Source of the DNA: Nectonema munidae
Lineage: Eukaryota; Nematomorpha; Nectonematoida; Nectonematidae
DNA length: 64,000 nucleotides
Assembly (NCBI GenBank): GCA_030549495.1
Contig: JAUIRK010000969.1
Coordinates: 744,001 to 808,000, forward strand
Direction of reading: 5' to 3'
Of this stretch, positions 44,587 to 55,030 are shown in pieces. Each line of letters starts with the position of its first letter. Within the stretch, counting starts at the first letter, position 1. Under the pieces are notes generated by a model. That model worked only from the letters and a program-made list of their open reading frames with translations. It did no database searches and had not been told where the DNA came from. Position numbers and translations under genes: made by a program.

Positions 44587-45657
44587 AGGAATTTGCTTAT
44601 TAGAAGGTTATGTTGATTTTGGATGTGTTGTGTGTGTTTAATTTGGAATTCGCAATGTTTGGATGTAGCGTTGTGGTGATTGTGACAATTAAAGCATGAG
44701 AGTTTTGTGGAATCATTTTTGAAGATGCATTCCGATATAGAGTGGCCTCGATTTCCGCAGTGATCGCAATTTGGTGATGCAGCTTTGCATTTGTTCGTTG
44801 AGTGATTGTGTTTTAGACAATTCTGGCATTGGCGATGTAATGGTTTTGCTAAGGTTAGAGTGAGAATGTGATGGTCAACAAAGAGTATAGGAGATTTAAG
44901 TAGATGTTTAAAAATGTTAGGGTTGCTAGGTTCTAATATAGCACTATAAGAGAAGGTTCCTGTGTTACCGGCTTGGCGTACTGTATTAAGGGTGCCAATA
45001 TTTTTTAGGTTTAAGTTTTCGTTAGCGATGGTTTCGGAGAGAGAAGAAAGTGGTGTGGTTATAGGTATGCTTCTAAGTAGGAAGCGGGGTTTGAGGATAG
45101 GTAAATCTTCGGATTTAATGCCGTTATTGTGGAGAGTTTGATGTGCTAGTGCTTTTTCTTCAGGTTTAGAGAATTGGAAATAAATAGTGCCACTATTTGA
45201 AGACCGTGTATTAGAGATGGTAAGTTTGTTTTTATTGGTTTCTAAGTTTTTGACTATTTTTTTGTCGGAAGGCAGCTTTCTCGGCTTTAGAGTCAGAGGG
45301 AGTAAGGGGGGCTATTTTTAGAGTAAGCTCTCTATTTAGAGATGGCTTAGACTTAGGTGGAGAGGGTTTTTGTCTATCCTGAATGTTGTTGGATAAGCTA
45401 GGTGTGGTTATGGATGAGACTTGTGCGTATGTAGGTAATGAGGGGCAAGGTAGAGTATGTGGGTGGTGAGTATGAGAGAGTTGTTCAATTTTGTTGGAGT
45501 GAGCAAGAGTTACTTCATATTTTAGATTATTAAGGAGGGTAAGGTCTTCTGCATTTAGAGAGGAATTTGCTATGAATTCATTGAAGAGATTTGCTATTAA
45601 TTGGGTAGAGGTAAGGTTGGGGGTATCATCGTGACGTGCACGTTTTGGGTTAGACAT
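44580..45657 (-). CDS. Family A LINE ORF1, zinc-knuckle RNA-binding protein, one frameshift
   Basis: The frame starts MSNPKRARHDD and stays open to about 45240, where an A-run is 7 long instead of 6 as in the second copy, causing a premature end after 141 residues. Past that point the frame continues to the stop at 44580-44582, for about 358 residues. Near the C-terminus are three knuckles: CQNCLKHNHSTNKC, CDHCGNRGHSISEC and CFNCHNHHNATSKHC. ORF1 proteins of this group coat the element RNA and target the particle. The stop overlaps the ORF2 start as ATGCTAA. Confidence 0.88.
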
Positions 45658-45828
45658 GTGAAATGAGTGTGAGAGAGTGATATGGTATAAAGATAAAAAT
45701 TTTAACTATAATTAGTAAAGGTATAATTAATAAGAAGTCCTGTTTGTAGATATTTCTCTAGGAGTAAATAATATTCGCCATTTTTAAAGATTGAGGGTGT
45801 TGTTGATTGAAAAGGGATAGAATTAAGG

Positions 45829-45925
45829 ATGAATTTTTATTCATTGAATATTTTGTATTATATATAATAGATGAATTCCATAAAATATAATCTTCATTTT
45901 TCAAAGATTCACTATATATCTTCCT
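45829..45925 (-). pseudogene. MULE coding fragment beside the LINE
   Basis: The minus strand reads SESLKNEDYILWNSSIIYNT, then KYSMNKNSS, about 90 percent identical to the plus-strand MULE segment at 47775-47873 (SESLKIEDYMLWNSSIIYNT). It lies immediately outside the LINE target duplication, so the LINE inserted into DNA that already held this fragment. Confidence 0.75.
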
Positions 45926-45971
45926 AGAATAATAATATATATTTTTCCCCTTTTTTCAAATAAAATAAAAT

Positions 45972-46002
45972 ATTTAAAATATATTTTTTAACTTCTTTAG
46001 CC
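45972..46002. repeat. Right arm of the inverted repeat flanking the LINE
   Basis: ATTTAAAATATATTTTTTAA then CTTCTTTAGCC, the inverse of 40668-40697. No matching target duplication is visible outside the arms. Confidence 0.6.
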
Positions 46003-46009
46003 ACAAATC

Positions 46010-46330
46010 TCTTTAACTCTTTCACACAATTTCTTTCTCCACCCCTCAAACAGCATGGATTTACAATATTGGCTGCGTCAATCTCATCAACTCCCTTCTG
46101 GAGATTCTAGTCTACTAAATGAAGTTATTCTGATGCTACTCTTATAATCTCCTTTACGCATATTCAAGCTCATTCTAAAACTAGTCTTATACACTTCATT
46201 CTCAAGCACTCCTTAAAAATATTCATGCAAATATATCATTATTGTCATTCTCAGTCAAACATCCCTAAACATTTTTATCGACTGCATTACAAAGCAATCC
46301 CTTTCAAAACATATATAACACATTTATTAT
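46010..46330 (+). pseudogene. Degraded family A LINE RT fragment
   Basis: STPQ-like CTCCACCCCTCAAACAGCATGG is followed by YSDATLI and KTSLIHFILKH, matching the STPQGG...SDDILF...KTNLIHFTRR order of family A. The SD of the catalytic box is kept, with A replacing the last D. Very decayed. Confidence 0.6.
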
Positions 46331-46639
46331 CTCTACCTTTCATTGCTTTTATTAATAATAAATTAAGTTATATTAAATCAAATTACTTAAGAAAATAATT
46401 AGTTTTTGGAAACATGTATCTTAACCTATTCACTTTTAATTTGTTAATCAATTTTTATATAAGTTAAAATAGATTTTGATTGTTATTTAACAACAAACAT
46501 GTGTACAATAAATTTCTTCTTATGTGTGAAGCATTGTGCCAGAAAATAAGAAGTGGCTATTATTATGTAGATAATATATTTTACATTTATTTAAAGCTTA
46601 TAATAAAGAGTTTTGGTTTTCTTTAGAGTTTTTATTTAT

Positions 46640-48850
46640 GTAATAATTTATAATTTGACTTTAGAACAAATTTTCCTTTTGATAATCATTTTTGTGAAAT
46701 ATGTTTAAAGATAATATATAGGAATTACTTTAAATGTTCAAAATGCAAGAAAGTTTACCATTTTTATTGCCAAGAACTTTCAATGATTGAAGGTTGTAAT
46801 TTTTGGAACAACCAATTTCTTTGTTTAAAATCTCTTCGTTTGGATCATATCCAAGGTTTTGATTGCTCGTTAAAAAGATTACAATTTTTTGATTCTCTGA
46901 ACAATATTGAAAGGATGCAATTACTTGTTAAAGAAAATATCTTTTTGCGTAAAGAAGTTTCTCCTTTGTGTATTAAATATACATCGAAACTACTTGATTT
47001 AAAGATTATTTAGTACCTCTCGTTACAAAAGACGACGGCAACTGCTTATTGAACGTTCTAATGTATACCCTTACATGTATAAAAAATAAATTTTTGGAAT
47101 TTATTCATGGCAAAATAATGTAAAAAATATGAAAACATAGATAATTATTGATTCTAAAAGACATAATACAGCTGTCATATTCTCTGAAGACTTTTAGCAA
47201 AATTGCAAAAATTTAAATAGATTTCGGCCCACCTAAAGAAATTTCTGGATCCGCCACTGTATAAAAGATAAAACTTTTATACCTAATCATTTTGTACCAT
47301 TAATTAGAAAGGAATGCTTATATTCGAACCATTATAAAAAAAATTTTGCAATGAAAATACAAATGTCTTCGATTTTTCCCCAGAAAAGAAACCAAAGATT
47401 ATTGAGTGTGAAAAGACTGATAATAACATTGGAGTAACATCAAATCCAAATTATGATAAAAATTATATTCAAGGTTTTATGTCTTCACCTAGAATAATTA
47501 AAAATCTGAAAATTACTATCAATATCATATATTTACATAGATATTATTCGGTTTTGAAACGTTATTCTTCATATAAAAGGAGAATCTCATGGATCGAAAA
47601 ACATCCAAAATTAAATGGGTCAAATCTTCATCTTTGTATACGAATATATTGGCGAATTTCCAATAGAAAAAATTTCATCCCATGGGAATAGTAAGATTCC
47701 TAGTTGCGAATATATAAGGACTGAACATAGTACTTTTGAATACATAAAATCTTGCTATCAAAAAAAATACCCCCTAAAAAGATATATAGTGAATCTTTGA
47801 AAATTGAAGATTATATGTTATGGAATTCATCTATTATATATAATACAAAATATCCAATGAATAAAAATTGATCCTTAAATGACGAAAAAACTTTAGTGAT
47901 GAAATACATGAACTGTTATCTCTATCTTCAAAAGGTCATTTATATATAAATCGAGTGTCTCAAGTTGGGAATAAATATCCCACAATTATTTGTTACACAG
48001 AAAAGCAAATGATATAGAAATCTTGTATTTTATATCAAAAAAACTTATGCTGTATTATGGGAGTTGATAAGACTTATAACCTAAGTTCTTGTTTTGTAAC
48101 TTTTACTCTGTTTCGTGATAAAAACATTGTTTAAAAAAAACAACAAAAAACGTGGTCTTCTCCACGCTAGTTTTTTTACATTTTGACTGAACTTTTGAAA
48201 CTTTTTGCGAGTTTTTCTCTTATTTAAGGCAAATTTTATTTGCATACATTACATGTAAAAGTTTACAAAACCTTATAATAAGAACCGATGAAGAGTATGC
48301 ATTGGTTAAATCAATTAATTTTTGTGTTGGCGAGGCCAAAATATTACTCTATACGAGACATTCAAAAGAAAACATTGAAAGAAACTTGAGATAAATTTGG
48401 TTTTTATTTGTCAAAAAAACTCTTACCAACGATTGAGAAGTTTATGTTTGTTCCTAGATCCCTTTTCCCTTTGATACCATCTAATTGGAAAAATAATCTA
48501 TCAGAATCTTTAAATAATGTTCTCAAGTTTTCAATAAACTGGGAACCAAGGAGTTTGATTGATTTAATTACCTGTTTACATGATCAAGCCATTTTTGGAG
48601 AAAAAAATGATCAAAGAATCGATACATGATATGGGTAACTATCAATTAATAGATGAAGCAAAAAAGTTTTTGATTTAAAATTTTTTTGGAATCAATATGA
48701 TGAACAAAAGAAAGAAGAAGTTTTCAAAAATGTAAGAGAAAAAAACAAAAACTTTGTTATTTCAAAAGAGGGTGAATTAACAGTCAAAACCAAAAACTTG
48801 CATCTAAACCCTGTCAAACCAGTTATAAAAGGTAATATTTCCAGCTAATT
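46640..48850 (+). pseudogene. MULE-type transposon gene with OTU-like motif, broken
   Basis: Frames 46783-47013 and 47000-47060 give an N-terminal part ending KDYLVPLVTKDDGNCLLNVL, which contains a DGNCL motif of OTU-type cysteine proteases. Further on: EDYMLWNSSIIYNTKYPMNK (about 47820-47870), YPTIICYTEKQM (about 47967), GVDKTYNLSSCFVTFTLF (about 48058-48115), DEEYALVKSIN and a 'H.KENIERNL' block (48290-48400), and WKNNLSESLNNVLKFSINWEPRSLIDLI (about 48487-48570). The order and motifs match the MULE at 52578-53770 (DRTFNLG..YVTLFTY, DDEKALI, NKNAQSMNHVLKVAVDWK). Several stops and frame changes. The hAT-like end at 47259 interrupts it. Confidence 0.65.
47190..47259. mobile_element. hAT MITE terminus inside the MULE
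   Basis: CGGCCCACCTAAAGAAATTT followed by CTGGATCCGCCACTG, in reverse CAGTGGCGGATCCAG, is a common hAT-type end. The opposite end was not identified. Confidence 0.45.
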
Positions 48851-48859
48851 TTTTATTAT

Positions 48860-49450
48860 CATTTACATATAATTTTTTCTATTTTAATATCGAAGAGAGC
48901 AACAAGTTAAAAAAAACTTTTTTGTCACTTCAATTGAAAGCATACAACTGATCAATGAAAAAAGCAAAATTAAAAACTAAATTAAATAAATGAATTTATA
49001 ACGTTATTGATTGAAGTACAAAGTTATCTTTTTAAGCCTATTATAAAAAAAGACTACATACTAGATAAATAAAAAAAGTTAAGTTTCAAACAAATTTATT
49101 TAAATAAAACAAATTTTCGACTCCACGAGTCTTTATCAAGTTGAAGTAATAAATGTAGAAGATAAAAATGCTTTGAATGAAAAGAATTAAACGGAGTTAG
49201 AGTAGATGAGTAGGAGAGGGGATCTTTGGTACTGATAGAGGCTGAGTTGTAATGAGATATACTTGGTTGAAAGGATAACTGTTTAAAGATGAATGACAGA
49301 TAAAATCTGAAGTGTGGGTTCATAGACCAGAGTTGTAGGAGGAGGCAAATATTTAGTGTGAGGAGTTGTGTTACAAGTATGATTTACATAAGAAAAAAAG
49401 TACATATAATAATGTATGAAGATGCATAGAATATTAAAGAAGATTAAGTA
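48860..49450. other. Gene-free stretch
   Basis: No protein family or repeat boundary seen. The minus frame at 49096-49323 is low-complexity and not recognised. Confidence 0.45.
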
Positions 49451-49715
49451 GAGGAATGAATATATGAAGCAACAAATATATATGTAGGTTTATATGAATA
49501 TTGATACAAAATAATAAAATAAAACTTTTAAATTTTTAAAGAGAGAGGAATGAAAATATGGAGCAACAAATATAAATGTAGGTTTATATGAATATTGATA
49601 CAAAATAAAATAAAACTTATACATTTTTAAAGAGAGAGGAATGAATATATGGAGCAACAAATATATCTGTAGGTTTATATGAATATTGATACAAAATAAT
49701 AAAATAAAAAATTAT
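49451..49715. repeat. Three-unit tandem repeat, period 91-94 bp
   Basis: GAGGAATGAATATATG starts units at 49451, 49545 and 49636. Each contains GCAACAAATATA, GTAGGTTTATATGAATATTG and ATACAAAATAA. Units are nearly identical, so the expansion is recent. Confidence 0.85.
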
Positions 49716-49719
49716 ACTC

Positions 49720-51100
49720 ATAATTTAATACAGTAAATGATGAAATTTTTTTTAATAAAATCTAAAAAAAGAACCCTATATTTACAGTCGTTTGTTGAAT
49801 GCATCATGATTACTTTACAAATTTTTTCCATATACAATTAATACATTTATCGGAATCTTTCTTTGACGAAATGGTACATGATTCAGATTTATGGCCTTCA
49901 GCGAAAAATTTATAGACGTTTCTTTTGTTCCTACAATATGAAGATGTATGAACAAAACTTCAACAATTTGTGCATTGCTTGCATGAATAGAAATCAAAAA
50001 TCTTGTAACAACACTACGATAAATACAAATTACTTCCATACTTTTTATATCATTATATACGGAAAAAACTACAAGTTTGTTATTCATCATTTAATTTCTT
50101 TAGGAAAAAGCTATTCTAAAAAGTTTTTTTTTCAAGTAATGGTTTTATGTATTCATTTTTATTTATTGAGTCAAGTATCAATTCATCACTCAAATCCTAA
50201 TCTAAATTCTTAAGGATAATTTTAAAGCAAAATCAAGGATCTCTAGTATGCTTATTTTTGGTTTCAGTATCCAAAAGAGATTTAGCAATCTCCAAGATTG
50301 GGAGTCTAGTAAAAAGAATATTGTAAAAAATTGGCTCAATCAAATGCCTCAATCTTTGTGAATTTTCTTAATATCGCAAGGAGCATTATAAGTAAATAAA
50401 CTTAACAGATAAAATGAGAGAATTGAGCAAATAATTTGGAAATATATGAAGAACTTAACAATTCAAGGCACAAATCTAATTTAACAAAGTAGCGCCATCA
50501 TAAAAGTGAGTTGAATGTATAAGATGAGAATTGATTAATATAGTGAACATCTACTAAGAATGAAATTATATATTTAAAAAAAAATTAAAAGTATAGAGAA
50601 TTTATAACCTATAGGGCAATAAAAATTAGAATAAGTCCTACCAAATACATTCTTCAAATTTATAGTCTAACCGTTGTTTAGACTTCTTTAAAAATCCAGC
50701 AGTTACTTACACGTTTTAGTGCTATAATTTCTATATATACTTGAATAAAAAGAAATAATTTTTTTTTATTCCTAATCCATAAATTTCAATCATGACAAAG
50801 AAAAATAATACGAAGAAAATTCTAACCAAACATAAAACACAAGAGAAAAATTTTTAAATCCATAAAGCATTTTAAAGTTAATGGTGACCTTTAAATTTAA
50901 ATTTCAAATTTAAACGCCTTTTTGGATTAAGACGAAAAGAGTAGCTAAGAAAAAAAGAGTTTAAAATATTTTTTATCTATCAAAATTTTTAATTCTATGA
51001 AAAATTTAAACTAAGACAACTGTAATATGTATTTTATTGAATAAGTAAGTATATAAAATAAAAATTATATAAATTTTTAGTTTATTTTGCTTGTGCCTAC
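49720..51100. other. Gene-free stretch
   Basis: AT-rich, nothing recognised. The frames at 49815-50213 overlap on opposite strands and have no family features. Confidence 0.45.
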
Positions 51101-51103
51101 TGT

Positions 51104-51430
51104 TTAGAGATACCCCATTAAATTGAGTAAATCATCATCCAACTTAAAATTTTCTTCTTGAGGTAAAACTTCATTATAGGTAAAACCACATATAGCAAAG
51201 CATTTTTTAATTATCACTGGTGTTACCGAATCCCATGAATCTTTCAACTAGGTTATTGCATCAAGTATATTGCCCTGAGCCGCAATTTCTGACACGTTTT
51301 CCGCTTCATCTATTTTTAACAAAATGTGTCTCAACATCTTCTTTCTATAATAAGATTTTACCGTCTTGATAATTCCTGCATCGTAAGACTGAATCCGAGA
51401 TAAGAGGGGTAATTTTAATGTAAATTCATG
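51104..51430 (-). pseudogene. pogo/Tigger-type DDE transposase, C-terminal remnant
   Basis: The minus strand reads LKLPLLSRIQSYDAGIIKTV, KSYYRKKMLRHIL, AENVSEIAAQGNILDAIT, a TAG, LKDSWDSVTPVIIKKCFAICGF and ends LLNLMGYL at 51104. The QPLDQGVI..(F/V)K..YR...LL and W..V....I..CF...GF spacing is that of DDE_1 (Tigger/jerky/CENP-B-related) transposases. One stop replaces what is usually a Trp two codons before the DSW block. Only the last third is present. The upstream 51430-51480 has GCGGGAAAGTCGTTATAGAG, which may be element sequence. Confidence 0.75.
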
Positions 51431-51489
51431 CCTGCACAGAAAATATAGTCGTATTAGCGGGAAAGTCGTTATAGAGAGGGGTCGTATTT

Positions 51490-52570
51490 GAGGTTCGTAA
51501 TCTTAAATTGTTCGTAAATTTTATCTTTTTAAGTTATATATCGTATTTTTTTAATAAAAAGTTTCGCATACTTAAATTTTAAATTTTATATGAAATTAAA
51601 TTGTAGAAAATTTGCAAGATTTATACATTATGAAGGAATTCATTTTTTAATTAGATAGTAGTTATTATAATTATCATTTACATGTTCTTTTTTTCCTTTG
51701 ACTTCTTACTTATTTATCTCAATTTTAAAAAAATAGATGGAAAACTAGTTGTAAATAGTAGTGAAAACTATTGAAAACTGAAAACTTATAATAAAAATAA
51801 GTTTTTTATGAAACTTATTTTTATTATTTTATTTATAGGATTTCATCTTGTGTTTTTATTTAAATTCTTCTATATGTTTAATTTTAAATTTCGTATAAAT
51901 TACTATAAATATTTTTTCATGTGGTGAAAATTTTATATTTCTTTTTATCTTTAAAACCCATTAAAAAAAATAAAATACCACCAAGTTAGCATATCGACTA
52001 GCTATATTTTTCTATCAGAAAAAGAAATTTTAAATATTTACTAGCCAAAAAAAGCCCTACTCCGTCCTTCTAAGGTTAATCGTAATTATTATTCCTATAA
52101 AATACCTTAACGTTGTTATACCCATGTGCGAAGCAAAGCTGCAAATCACAGGATTCAAAGTTTAAAATATGATTTATTCAGAAAAAAATATTTTGTTTAT
52201 ATATATTTACTTATTTAAATAAAAATTTCAAAAATAAATTCAAAAATTTATTTATGAAAATGTTTTTTATTGCAAATAATCTTTTTGTAATCAACTTGAA
52301 ATAACTGTTAAAGTTTTTAGAAATGGTTTCAGAGTTTGTTACCTTTACCTAAAATATAAAATGTAATATATAAATGCAAAAATATAGATTAAATTTTACC
52401 TATGACAAGACGTTCTTTTTTAAATATTTTTTTGATTAGATTTAGAGGCAATGACTTTTACACTGATAATAAATGTAAGTTACATAAACAAATAATAAAA
52501 CGTGAATATAAAAGTAATTGAAATTTATTCGACAGAGATATTTTTGATAACATGCTCCTCTACCTAAAAT
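51490..52570. other. Gene-free AT-rich stretch
   Basis: Nothing recognised on either strand. Confidence 0.5.
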
Positions 52571-52577
52571 AAAAAAA

Positions 52578-53770
52578 TTAATATTTCACTTCATAAATAT
52601 TACGAGATTTTAACATTTTTGTACAGCGCTTGCTTTTAGATCTTTTTTTCTGATGCGCTTTTTTAACAATGTTCCTTGTTTGAGGAATTGAGTATTTGCC
52701 ATAAAAACTGGAAGAACTTTCTGGATGACTAAATCTTGATAAGAAATTTTGAAATTTTTTTTCTTCATTAAAACTTGACCATTGGATATTGGTGTAAGTT
52801 TTTCTCTTATAATCTTTGCTGAGCATAAAATTCCCACTATTGTACATTGCTCGCTTAAAATCTAAAAATTGTAAATGCGTTACTCTGTATATTTTTTCAA
52901 TTAAATCCATTATAATGTGAGATTTCCAATCGACGGCTACTTTGAGAACATGGTTCATTGATTGGGCATTTTTATTTGTCCAGCAACATAATTTATGTTT
53001 CTCAGGGATATACATATTAACAAACCTTTTTATTTCGGGCATTACATAATAGGAAAAATAACTTTTGAAATACGAATAATATATTGTTTCTAGGATTTCA
53101 CAAGACAATTTCTCAAATTCATACTCATCCTTGTCATGAATCAGACCTCCATATTCAAAAATTTTCTTTAAAATAACATTTCTGTCACTAGGTTTTACGC
53201 TTGACTTCAAAAATTAAGATTATTATTTAGGTGCTTTGTACATGTATAACGTTTACAGTTATAAAACGATGAATCAATAGCTTATATTAGCGCTTTTTCG
53301 TCGTCACAATGGATTTACGTAGATTCAGAAAAACTTACATCAATATATTCAGGATTTACTTCTAATTTTGCAGATATATGTGAAAAAAATTATTTATATG
53401 TTTCCTATGTGGAACTTCTATGTAAAAACACAGAACCTAAAAATATAGGATGGTTCATTGAGTCTCTTTATTAAACGCGGCTATTTTTATATGTAAATAA
53501 AGTTACATAATGAACACCTAAATTAAAGGTTCGGTCGACAGAAAGAACACCTTGCTTGTTTGAAACAAAAAGCCTGAGATCTGATATTTGCTCTTTTGTA
53601 TAGCAAATAATAAAAGGCAAGTTATTTTTTGTATGAATTATCTGCTGTATGAAATTGTGGTCTTTTAGAGATTGGAATAGAGTGAGGAGTTCGTCAGTAA
53701 TATTAGGTGAAGATACTATTTTGTTTCTTCTATTGAACCCGATTAAAAAATACCTATTGAAAAACTTTAC
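52578..53770 (-). pseudogene. MULE-type transposase, frameshifted
   Basis: On the minus strand the frames read NRRNKIVSSPNITDELLTLF (about 53745-53680) and LPFIICYTKEQISDLRLFVS, followed by VDRTFNLGVHYVTLFTYKN (about 53610-53490). Next come HPIFLGSVFLHR and DDEKALI. The 210-residue frame (53210-52578) follows, with CCWTNKNAQSMNHVLKVAVD, then HLQFLDFKRAMYNSGNFMLS and a lysine-rich end. D-R-T-F-N-L and (T)D.E.AL are the MULE DDE landmarks and W.N.NAQSMNHVLK follows them in this invertebrate MULE group. Breaks lie upstream of 53210. Related to, but clearly distinct from, the copy at 46640-48850. Confidence 0.75.
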
Positions 53771-53994
53771 TCTTCTAAAACTGGCTCACTTTTTATGAAG
53801 GCTGTTATCAGTAAAAAATGATTTTAATTTATCTCAAGGTTTTTGCGTTTTGATGATTCTTTTACTAAAAACATTCAAAATGATAAAATTGCTTCAATAA
53901 TAATTTTCAATCATCATTTCCAGCAAGCCTTTTCAAAGTAAGCTTGTATTTTTACTAAAAATCAGTAAACTGCATACAAAGTAAAACTATTTTT

Positions 53995-54340
53995 CAGATA
54001 CTGGATGCCACAAGATTATGTATGCGTTGACGAACAACTTTTGAGATTCCTAGGAAATTGCCCAATAAAGATGTACGATCCCAGTAAGCCTGGTAAATGG
54101 GGGATAAAGTTTTATCACTTGAATGATGCTAAAACATATTACGTTATGTGTCCTAAATTATACTCTTCAGACCTATATGGAAGATCTTACTTCTAAGGAT
54201 GCAAAATCGTCAAAAGACTTCTGAATTTATCTAAGGTGCCCAAAGGTACTGGAATAATATGTGATAGTTTTTTCACGAGTTATGCTTATGAGGAAAGGAG
54301 CGCAACTTATCAGTTTTAGGCACACTGACTTCAAACAAAC
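53995..54340 (+). pseudogene. PiggyBac-type transposase fragment
   Basis: YVCVDEQLLRFLGNCPIKMY, then DPSKPGKWGIKFYHLNDAKT (54014-54145) is the first catalytic-Asp segment of piggyBac transposases (DE.(L/M)..F.G...~KPHKWG.K). After a stop, LSKVPKGTGIICDSFFTSYA (about 54220-54290) is the second (DNFFTS, here CDSFFTS). The rest is missing. Fewer substitutions than the copy at 25985. Confidence 0.85.
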
Positions 54341-54840
54341 GGTTTTTTTCCTCCAATTTTCAAAATTCAACATGTAAAGAGTTTGCGATTGGCAGGGTAT
54401 GAATCCAGGAATTTGTGAAGATAATTAAAAAGATAAAATCTTTTTAAAAATATTTGATAAGATCCTCAATTAAGAAATTAATTTCTCAATTAAGAATGGC
54501 AACCGATTATTACATAAACGTATTTCAAGGGTTTTTAAAAAAGATTTAGAATCATGTGGTTTTATGTATCGATTTACGCTTCCCTATTAGCCATATAATG
54601 GCAGATTGAGGGAAAAAGGAAGGGTAACCGAAGGTAATTTCAAATACAATAGTTTTTTCCATCAGGGTTTTTTGCGTAACAATGCAAATCAGAATGACTT
54701 TACTTACCGCATTAATTACACATTATTACTTTTTTAATTTATAATTCAATAGGCAAAGCACTAAAGGCGCAAAAAATTGATAGCAACTTTGACAAAAATT
54801 TTGCAACTTCAGGAGTTTTTGATTGAATAATAGATAATGT
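54341..54840. other. Gene-free stretch
   Basis: Nothing recognised. A direct repeat CTCAATTAAGAA lies at about 54463 and 54485. Confidence 0.4.
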
Positions 54841-54846
54841 TGGTTG

Positions 54847-54915
54847 GAGATATCAAAGCACTTTAAGCCGTAAGGCTATATGCTTGCATTATGCTTAAGA
54901 TGGTTAATCACAGTT
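54847..54915 (-). mobile_element. Solo 3' end of a family A LINE
   Basis: The plus strand reads GATATCAAAGCACTTTAAGC then CGTAAGGCTATATGCTTGC, matching 40733-40800 base for base except at compensating stem positions. The stem-loop (54857-54884) is complete. No ORF2 sequence precedes it, so this is an extreme 5' truncation or a SINE that borrows the LINE tail. Confidence 0.7.
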
Positions 54916-55030
54916 TTTGTGAATTTTTTTTAAGAGTTGGGAGCCTTGTGGATCGAACTCCTGAATATATAAGGTGTAAAATTTATTTTTTGTTTTAATA
55001 ATTTAAATTTTAACCACTATTAGTTTAGAA

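Larger units (their letters stand above)
40707..45816 (-). mobile_element. Family A LINE, near-intact full-length copy
   Basis: The 12-bp duplication ATAGAATTAAGG flanks it (40695-40706 and 45817-45828). On the minus strand it holds a short 5' leader, ORF1 with three zinc knuckles, ORF2 (endonuclease, RT, RNase H, C-terminal knuckle), a 3' stem-loop (40741-40768) and a 3' tail of CTAC/ACCT repeats (40703-40732). RNase H plus endonuclease places it in the I/R1/LOA group of LINEs. Only one frame error is seen in each ORF. The first 16 bases at the 5' end are not shared with the copy at 62073, so one of them may carry added or lost 5' bases. Confidence 0.92.

Noticed and set aside
40850-45657. 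Host nuclease or zinc-finger gene for the 1163-residue frame
   Set aside because: Endonuclease, RT and RNase H in one protein, target duplication and a second copy show that it is a LINE.
54920-54980. TGGATCGAACTCC resembling the T-arm of a tRNA
   Set aside because: No acceptor stem or anticodon arm could be folded around it.
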